DNA from: Mesorhizobium sp. M7A.F.Ca.US.008.03.1.1
GTDB lineage: Bacteria > Pseudomonadota > Alphaproteobacteria > Rhizobiales > Rhizobiaceae
Length of the DNA stretch: 64,000 nt
Direction of reading: 5' to 3'
NCBI RefSeq assembly: GCF_003997495.1
Contig: NZ_RZRU01000003.1
Location: 460,478 to 524,477, forward strand
The notes under the pieces: generated by a model
The model's database searches: none
What the model saw: only the letters and a program-made list of their open reading frames with translations
What the model was told of the DNA's origin: nothing
Program-made: the position numbers and the translations under genes
Shown here: positions 58,525-64,000 of the stretch, piece by piece
How positions within the stretch are numbered: the first letter of the stretch is position 1
Layout: each line of letters opens with the position of its first letter

Positions 58525-61500
58525 ATGTCGCAGAATTCTGCCTCGCTGGACGCATTGTTCGGCCCCGTCGCGGCAAAACCCGACGGCTCGGAGGTGCTTG
58601 CTGCACTCACCGCGGCGGCACGCGAGCGCATCCTCATCCTCGACGGCGCCATGGGCACGCAGATCCAAGGCCTCGGCTTCGACGAGGACCAGTTTCGCGG
58701 CGAGGCTTTCGCCGGCTGCGCCTGCCACCAGCAAGGCAACAATGACCTCCTGATCCTGACCCAGCCGCAGGCGATCGAGGAGATCCATTATCAATACGCC
58801 ATCGCGGGCGCCGATATCCTCGAAACCAACACCTTCTCCTCGACCTCGATCGCCCAGGCCGACTACGGGATGGAAGATGCCGTCTATGCGCTGAACCGCG
58901 ACGGAGCGCGGCTGGTGCGGCGCGCAGCGGTGAGGGCCGAGCAGGAAGACGGCAAGCGCCGCTTCGTCGCCGGAGCGCTCGGGCCGACCAACCGCACCGC
59001 CTCGATGTCGCCCGACGTCAACAATCCCGGCTATCGCGCCGTGACCTTCGACGACCTGCGCCGCGCCTATGGCGAGCAGTTGCGCGGCCTCATCGATGGC
59101 GGCGCCGACATCATCCTGATCGAGACCATCTTCGACACGCTGAACGCCAAGGCCGCGATCTTCGCAGCGGAAGAGATCTTCGTCGAGAAGGGCGTGCGCC
59201 TGCCTGTGATGATTTCGGGCACCATCACAGACCTCTCCGGCCGCACGCTGTCGGGCCAGACGCCGACCGCCTTCTGGCATTCGGTGCGCCATGCCAGCCC
59301 CTTCACCATCGGCCTCAACTGCGCGCTCGGCGCCAATGCCATGCGGGCGCATCTGGCCGAAATATCCGGTGTCGCCGACACTTTTGTTTGCGCCTATCCG
59401 AATGCTGGCCTGCCCAATGAATTCGGCCGGTATGACGAGAGCCCGGAATTCATGGCCGCGCAGATCGAGGATTTCGCCAGGGAACGGCTGGTCAATGTCG
59501 TCGGCGGCTGCTGCGGCTCGACGCCGGAGCACATCCGCGCCATCGCCGATGCGGTGAAGAAATATCCGCCGCGCGCCATTCCGGACATCGAACCCAGGAT
59601 GCGCCTGTCCGGGCTCGAGCCGTTCACGCTCACCGACGAGATTCCGTTCGTCAATGTCGGCGAGCGCACCAATGTCACCGGGTCAGCCAAGTTCAGGAAG
59701 CTGATCACGGCGGGCGACTATGTCGCCGCACTCGACGTCGCCCGCGACCAGGTCGCCAATGGCGCGCAGATCATCGACATCAACATGGACGAGGGCCTGA
59801 TCGATTCCAAGAAGGCGATGGTCGAATACCTCAACCTGATCGCCGCCGAGCCGGACATCGCCCGCGTTCCTGTCATGGTCGACAGTTCGAAATGGGAGAT
59901 CATCGAAGCCGGGTTGAAATGCGTGCAGGGCAAGCCGCTGGTCAACTCCATCTCGATGAAGGAAGGCGAAGAGGCATTCCTGCATCATGCCAGGCTGGTC
60001 CGTGCCTATGGCGCAGCGGTGGTCGTCATGGCCTTCGACGAGGACGGCCAGGCCGACACCAAGGCGCGCAAGGTCGAGATATGCACCCGCGCCTACAAGC
60101 TCCTGACCGAGCAGGCCGGCTTCCCGCCCGAGGACATTGTCTTCGACCCCAACGTCTTCGCGGTCGCCACCGGCATTGAGGAGCACGACAATTACGGCGT
60201 CGACTTCATCGAGGCGACCGGCGAGATCACCGGCACGCTGCCGCACGTGCACATCTCAGGCGGCGTGTCGAACCTGTCCTTCTCGTTCCGCGGCAACGAG
60301 CCGGTGCGCGAGGCCATGCATGCCGTATTCCTCTACCATGCCATCCAGCGCGGCATGGACATGGGCATCGTCAATGCCGGTCAGCTCGCCGTCTACGACA
60401 CGATCGAGCCTGATCTGCGCGAGGCCTGCGAGGATGTGGTGCTCAACCGCGTGCCCAAGGCCGGCGGCACCGCCACCGAACGCATGCTGGAGATCGCCGA
60501 ACGCTTCAAGGGCACGGCGGGCCAGGAAGCCAAGGAGCGCGATCTTGCCTGGCGCGAATGGACTGTCGAACAGCGGATCAGCCACGCGCTGGTCAACGGC
60601 ATCACCGAATTCATCGATGCCGACACCGAGGAAGCCAGGCTGGCCGCCGAGCGCCCGCTGCATGTCATCGAAGGCCCGCTGATGGCCGGCATGAACGTCG
60701 TCGGCGATCTGTTCGGCGCGGGCAAGATGTTCCTGCCGCAAGTGGTTAAGTCGGCGCGGGTGATGAAACAGGCGGTGGCCGGATTGCTGCCGCATATGGA
60801 AGCCGAGAAGCTGGCCAACGCCGCCAATGGCATCGACAATGGCGAGCGCCAGACGGCGGGAAAAATCCTGATGGCGACGGTGAAGGGTGATGTCCACGAC
60901 ATCGGCAAGAACATTGTCGGCGTGGTTCTCGCCTGCAACAATTACGAGATTATCGATCTCGGCGTCATGGTGCCGGCGGCCAGGATCCTGCAGACGGCGC
61001 GCGACCAAAATGTCGACATCATCGGCCTGTCCGGCCTGATCACGCCGTCGCTCGACGAGATGGTGCAGATGGCCGCCGAGATGGAGCGTGAAGGTTTCGA
61101 CATCCCGCTGCTGATCGGCGGCGCGACGACCAGCCGCGTGCACACGGCGGTGAAAATTCACCCGCGCTATACCAAGGGTCAGACGGTCTACGTCACCGAC
61201 GCGAGCCGGGCGGTCGGCGTGGTCTCGTCCTTGCTGTCGAACGAGAGCAAGGACGGCTACGTCGACACGGTGCGCGCCGAATACAAGAAGGTCGCCGACG
61301 CGCATGCCCGCTCCGAAGCCGACAAGCAGCGGCTGCCGCTGGCCAAGGCGAGGGCCAATGCGCATCGCATCGACTGGTCTCAATATGAGCCGCCCAAGCC
61401 GTCCTTCACAGGGGTGAAAGTCTTCGAGAAGTGGGACCTGACCGAGCTCGCGCGCTACATCGATTGGACGCCGTTCTTCCAGACCTGGGAGCTGAAGGGC

Positions 61501-62334
61501 CGTTATCCGAAGATCCTTGAGGACGAGGCGCAAGGCCCCGCCGCGCGCCAGCTGTTCGAGGATGCGCAGGCGATGCTGAAGAAGATCATCGCCGAGAAAT
61601 GGTTCGCGCCGCGCGGCGTCATCGGCTTCTGGCCGGCCAATGCCGTCGGCGACGACATCAGGCTTTTCACGGACGAGAAGCGGGCGCAGGAAGTGGCGAC
61701 ATTCTTCACGCTGCGCCAGCAACTGACCAAGCGCGACGGCAGGGCCAATGTCGCCCTGTCGGATTTCGTCGCGCCAGCGGAGTGCGGCAAGCCGGATTAC
61801 ATCGGCGGCTTCATCGTCACCGCCGGCATCGAGGAGGTGGCGATCGCCGAGCGCTTCGAGCGCGCCAACGACGATTATTCGTCGATCATGGTCAAGGCGC
61901 TGGCGGACCGCTTCGCCGAAGCCTTTGCCGAGCGCATGCATGAGAAGGTGCGCAAGGAGTTCTGGGGCTACGTGCCAGAGGAATCATTGGCGCCTGACGA
62001 GCTGATCGGCGAACCCTATCGCGGCATCCGACCGGCGCCCGGCTATCCGGCGCAGCCTGACCACACCGAGAAGGCGACGCTGTTCCGGCTGCTCGACGGC
62101 GAAGGCAATGCCGGCGTCAGCCTGACGGAAAGCTATGCGATGTGGCCGGGCTCGTCGGTGTCGGGGCTCTATCTGGCGCATCCCCAAAGCTATTATTTCG
62201 GCGTCGCCAAGGTCGAACGCGACCAGGTCGAGGATTATGCGCGCCGCAAGGCGATGCCTTTGGCCGAGGTCGAGCGCTGGCTTGGCCCCATCCTCAACTA
62301 CGTGCCGGCTCACTATGCCGAAGCGGCTGAATAG
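58525..62334 (+). CDS. metH: Cobalamin-dependent methionine synthase
   Basis: A full-length 1269-residue MetH. Homocysteine domain (1-345): zinc cysteines in LNCALGA and GGCCGS. Methyltetrahydrofolate domain (about 350-640): [13 protein letters not shown]. Cap and B12 domain (about 660-900): [18 protein letters not shown] with the DxHxxG histidine that ligates cobalt, and [13 protein letters not shown]. Reactivation domain (about 930-1260): [12 protein letters not shown] and [15 protein letters not shown], which bind S-adenosylmethionine. It methylates homocysteine to methionine. Start ATG 58525 follows AAAGGGA. All domains lie on one chain, unlike the split forms of some alphaproteobacteria. 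Expression is probably set by the promoter/operator just downstream of the IS. Confidence 0.97.
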   Translation: MSQNSASLDALFGPVAAKPDGSEVLAALTAAARERILILDGAMGTQIQGLGFDEDQFRGEAFAGCACHQQGNNDLLILTQPQAIEEIHYQYAIAGADILETNTFSSTSIAQADYGMEDAVYALNRDGARLVRRAAVRAEQEDGKRRFVAGALGPTNRTASMSPDVNNPGYRAVTFDDLRRAYGEQLRGLIDGGADIILIETIFDTLNAKAAIFAAEEIFVEKGVRLPVMISGTITDLSGRTLSGQTPTAFWHSVRHASPFTIGLNCALGANAMRAHLAEISGVADTFVCAYPNAGLPNEFGRYDESPEFMAAQIEDFARERLVNVVGGCCGSTPEHIRAIADAVKKYPPRAIPDIEPRMRLSGLEPFTLTDEIPFVNVGERTNVTGSAKFRKLITAGDYVAALDVARDQVANGAQIIDINMDEGLIDSKKAMVEYLNLIAAEPDIARVPVMVDSSKWEIIEAGLKCVQGKPLVNSISMKEGEEAFLHHARLVRAYGAAVVVMAFDEDGQADTKARKVEICTRAYKLLTEQAGFPPEDIVFDPNVFAVATGIEEHDNYGVDFIEATGEITGTLPHVHISGGVSNLSFSFRGNEPVREAMHAVFLYHAIQRGMDMGIVNAGQLAVYDTIEPDLREACEDVVLNRVPKAGGTATERMLEIAERFKGTAGQEAKERDLAWREWTVEQRISHALVNGITEFIDADTEEARLAAERPLHVIEGPLMAGMNVVGDLFGAGKMFLPQVVKSARVMKQAVAGLLPHMEAEKLANAANGIDNGERQTAGKILMATVKGDVHDIGKNIVGVVLACNNYEIIDLGVMVPAARILQTARDQNVDIIGLSGLITPSLDEMVQMAAEMEREGFDIPLLIGGATTSRVHTAVKIHPRYTKGQTVYVTDASRAVGVVSSLLSNESKDGYVDTVRAEYKKVADAHARSEADKQRLPLAKARANAHRIDWSQYEPPKPSFTGVKVFEKWDLTELARYIDWTPFFQTWELKGRYPKILEDEAQGPAARQLFEDAQAMLKKIIAEKWFAPRGVIGFWPANAVGDDIRLFTDEKRAQEVATFFTLRQQLTKRDGRANVALSDFVAPAECGKPDYIGGFIVTAGIEEVAIAERFERANDDYSSIMVKALADRFAEAFAERMHEKVRKEFWGYVPEESLAPDELIGEPYRGIRPAPGYPAQPDHTEKATLFRLLDGEGNAGVSLTESYAMWPGSSVSGLYLAHPQSYYFGVAKVERDQVEDYARRKAMPLAEVERWLGPILNYVPAHYAEAAE

Positions 62335-62419
62335 CTGATGCCGGCGCGCCTGATGGAAGCGACAGGCGAATGCCAATCGCTTCTCCATTGTCATCCTGGC
62401 CCGCTTCGATTCCTGTGGG

Positions 62420-62824
62420 CTATTGCATGGCGGACGGGTTCATCCACAGCAATTCCCAGACGTTGCCGTCCGGATCTTCGATGTGGCGGTTGAACATGAA
62501 ACCGAGATCCTGCATCGGGTTGGGATCAGCACGGCCGCCTGCCGCCACGCCCTTCTCGATTACGGCATTGACCTCGTCCTTGCTGTCGGTGGTGAGCGCG
62601 ATCAGCATCTGGCTGTCACGCTTGGCGTCGCCAATCTGCCGCGCTGTGAACTGGCTGTAATGCTGGTGCGTCAGCAACATGACCCCAATGGAGTCGGAGA
62701 ACATGATCGAGCTGGCCTGGTCGTTGGAGAACTGCGGGTTCAGCGTGCCCCCGATCGCGAGATAGAACTTGGTCGCCACCTGCAGATCGCGTACCGGTAG
62801 ATTGAGGAAGATCATTTTGGTCAT
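62420..62824 (-). CDS. VOC-superfamily (glyoxalase-like) protein
   Basis: A 134-residue vicinal-oxygen-chelate protein with two beta-alpha-beta-beta-beta modules. MIFLNLPVRDLQVATKFYLAIGG opens module 1, and FMFNRHIEDPDGNVWELLWM closes module 2 with the typical D-P-x-G-N-x-W/F-E pattern. YSQF, LLTH and QMLIAL form the central strands. Possible metal ligands are the module-2 Glu and a His in module 1. Members include glyoxalases, antibiotic-resistance dioxygenase-like proteins and binding proteins; the exact activity is unclear. It is divergent from the TetR gene, and repeated operators lie in the gap, so it is the probable TetR target. Confidence 0.85.
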   Translation of the reverse strand: MTKMIFLNLPVRDLQVATKFYLAIGGTLNPQFSNDQASSIMFSDSIGVMLLTHQHYSQFTARQIGDAKRDSQMLIALTTDSKDEVNAVIEKGVAAGGRADPNPMQDLGFMFNRHIEDPDGNVWELLWMNPSAMQ

Positions 62825-62851
62825 AGGTCTAAGCCTTACTGCCGTTGATGG

Positions 62852-62870
62852 GTACTAGTCAGTCTAGTAC
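62852..62870. promoter_or_regulatory. Operator palindrome 1 of the TetR/VOC pair
   Basis: GTACTAG (62852-62858) and CTAGTAC (62864-62870) form a perfect inverted repeat with a five-base spacer in the divergent gap. Confidence 0.65.
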
Positions 62871-62902
62871 TGTAGCCATGGCTACCATGCGGGAACGGTA
62901 CC

Positions 62903-62913
62903 GTCTAGTACTG
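62903..62913. promoter_or_regulatory. Operator repeat 2 of the TetR/VOC pair
   Basis: GTCTAGTACTG at 62903-62913 repeats 62862-62872 exactly, 41 bases apart. It is followed within 14 bases by the tetR-type ATG, so it would allow autoregulation. Confidence 0.6.
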
Positions 62914-62926
62914 GTTGAGAGGTGCT

Positions 62927-63559
62927 ATGAAAATTGATGGTGAGACCAGGGCGGCTCGCAAAGATCGTGAAATCATCGAAGCGGCCACGGCCGCGTTTAT
63001 CGCCAACGGTTATGATGGAACCAGCATGGAGGAGATCGCCACCAAGGCGGGGGCTTCCAAGCAGACCGTCTACAAGCATTTTAGGGACAAGGAGACGCTT
63101 TTTTGCGAAGTCGTCGAGTCCACCGCGAGCCAGACCAACGATGTCGTCGAGTCCGTGACGATGCTGCTTTCCGAGGCGCAATTCATGGAGGGCGGTCTGC
63201 AGCAGCTTGCGCGGCGTTTGACAACGACGCTGATGAACGACGAGTTGCTGAAGCTGCGGCGTCTGATTATCGCCAACGCGGATCGAATGCCGCAACTTGG
63301 CCGCAGCTGGTACGAAAAAGGTTTTGAACGCATGCTTGCCTCGGTGGCATCATGCTTTCAAAAGCTCACAAATCGTGGTCTTTTGGAGACCAGCGATCCC
63401 CGTTTGGCGGCCAGTCATCTCTTCGGAATGCTTCTCTGGATTCCCATGAACGAAGCCATGTTCACCGGAAGCAATCCGCGCTCGAAGGCCGACCTTGAGC
63501 GGCACGCCGATGCCTCGGTTGAAGCGTTCCTTGCCGCCTATGGGGTGCGGTCGAAATAG
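62927..63559 (+). CDS. TetR-family transcriptional regulator
   Basis: A 210-residue regulator. The N-terminal HTH is IIEAATAAFIANGYDGTSMEEIATKAGASKQTVYKHFRDKETLF, a classical TetR domain. The helical C-terminal ligand domain (about 65-205) has no recognised ligand pattern, but its size and RRLIIANADRMPQLG segment match the AcrR/TetR_C subgroup. ATG 62927 follows GAGAGG; an in-frame TTG at 62915 is less likely. It is divergent from the VOC gene and probably represses both through the repeats at 62852-62913. A stress-related or xenobiotic signal is likely. Confidence 0.9.
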   Translation: MKIDGETRAARKDREIIEAATAAFIANGYDGTSMEEIATKAGASKQTVYKHFRDKETLFCEVVESTASQTNDVVESVTMLLSEAQFMEGGLQQLARRLTTTLMNDELLKLRRLIIANADRMPQLGRSWYEKGFERMLASVASCFQKLTNRGLLETSDPRLAASHLFGMLLWIPMNEAMFTGSNPRSKADLERHADASVEAFLAAYGVRSK

Positions 63560-63667
63560 TCACGCTCCTCTCCGCCAGCGATGCGTCTTGTGGTCGGCGC
63601 CTGTCGTCTTTTGCTCCGGGCAGCGTCGCTTTCCTGTGAACCGCAGCCAGGTATCGGTGATTAGACC

Positions 63668-63812
63668 ACCATGCTTAAGGTTCCCGTCCGTTTCGCGGCC
63701 GGGAAGATCTGGAGGCCGGTTCGATGCCGGCGCTGCCCCCGCAATGGTAGCGGAGTTTGTCCCGACAAAAGCCACTGGGCCCAAAAGCCTGGGAAGATGT
63801 CGAGACGGTCCG
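63668..63812 (+). ncRNA. Cobalamin (adenosylcobalamin) riboswitch
   Basis: Hallmarks of the B12 aptamer are in order: GGTTCCCGTCC (63679-63689), a GCCGGGAA core near 63699, GGAGGCCGG and TGCCGGCGCTGCCCCCGCAA (the B12 box region, to 63744), then GCCACTGGG (63771-63779) and CCTGGGAAG (63788-63796). It lies upstream of a gene starting at 63947, so it should shut down that gene when cobalamin is plentiful. The rest to 63946 may hold the expression platform; GGTGATG...CGTCACC near 63903-63922 could pair. Confidence 0.85.
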
Positions 63813-63946
63813 AAAGGACAACACCAGCCTCAAGCTGTTGAAATCGACGGTAGTGTGCTGAGAGTTCTGCAAATTCGCTGAGAGAGGGCGGTCATGGCAG
63901 GCTGGTGATGTTCAACGTCACCTGATTCCCGCGAAGGAACGCCACC

Positions 63947-64000
63947 ATGACCAAGACAGAAGGTAAGACCGCCAGCGCTGCCGTCAAAGACATTCTGCTT
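63947..64000 (+). CDS. Start of a riboswitch-controlled gene, truncated by the window end
   Basis: Only 18 codons are visible (MTKTEGKTASAAVKDILL). ATG 63947 follows AAGGA at eight bases and is 135 bases after the cobalamin riboswitch. Candidates are a cobalamin transporter or biosynthesis gene; the visible residues are too few to choose. A beginning membrane helix (VKDILL) would fit a small membrane protein such as CbtB, but this is a guess from context. Confidence 0.6.
   Translation, partial: MTKTEGKTASAAVKDILL

Noticed and set aside
60256..61941. 561-residue minus-strand frame inside metH
   Set aside because: Antisense shadow of a fully conserved enzyme.

Overview
The window looks like a chromosomal segment of a Rhizobiales bacterium, most likely Mesorhizobium or a close relative. 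Coding GC is high. The block yacG-maf-infA-phosphatase-UPF0262-hisD-DUF2948-murA has the order usual in rhizobia. An agp/melA alpha-galactoside locus, two branched-chain-type (Liv) ABC systems and rhizobial palindromic intergenic repeats point the same way. The genus is inferred from gene content only.

Layout. (1) 1-3472: end of a ferric-hydroxamate uptake operon (fhuD partial, fhuB) and an esterase that may release iron from siderophores. (2) 3473-7714: accessory stretch holding a secreted orphan protein, a decayed copy of the esterase 3' end, an AT-richer membrane/coiled-coil gene of unknown function, a GNAT-like protein, an Xre-RES toxin-antitoxin pair with a visible operator, and tRNA-Phe. 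(3) 8036-15239: MelR-like AraC regulator divergent from a family-1 sugar ABC operon that ends in an unusual Gfo/Idh/MocA-aldo/keto reductase fusion. (4) 15267-25402: second AraC regulator divergent from an oligosaccharide operon, GH4-agpABCD-GH4(melA); the two GH4 enzymes carry different active-site motifs. (5) 25418-31070: conserved housekeeping block, including a phosphatase with no ordinary start codon and a 58-residue gene upstream of murA. (6) 31232-31877: tRNA-Thr followed by a three-frame integrase relic. (7) 31878-46418: SRPBCC and SPFH genes, then an eight-gene operon (FAH hydrolase, alpha/beta hydrolase, amidohydrolase, LivH, LivM, LivJ, LivG, LivF fused to a Tm-1-like domain) divergent from a GntR regulator. 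(8) 46419-57038: aldo/keto reductase relic, DUF882 peptidase, RpiR regulator, M20 deacylase and a second complete liv operon divergent from an alpha/beta hydrolase. (9) 57084-58425: intact ISNCY/IS1202-like element with a 16-bp target duplication, just upstream of the metH promoter. (10) 58525-64000: B12-dependent metH, a TetR/VOC pair with repeated operators, and a cobalamin riboswitch before a gene cut by the window end.

Most of the window is nutrient scavenging: iron, two sugar systems, two Liv-type systems with hydrolases, and cobalamin. The best candidate for undescribed biology is the 36128-45543 operon, where a transport ATPase is covalently joined to a Tm-1/UPF0261 domain and co-expressed with three different hydrolases. 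The SPFH, SRPBCC and SRPBCC-reductase genes lie on the same strand immediately downstream.
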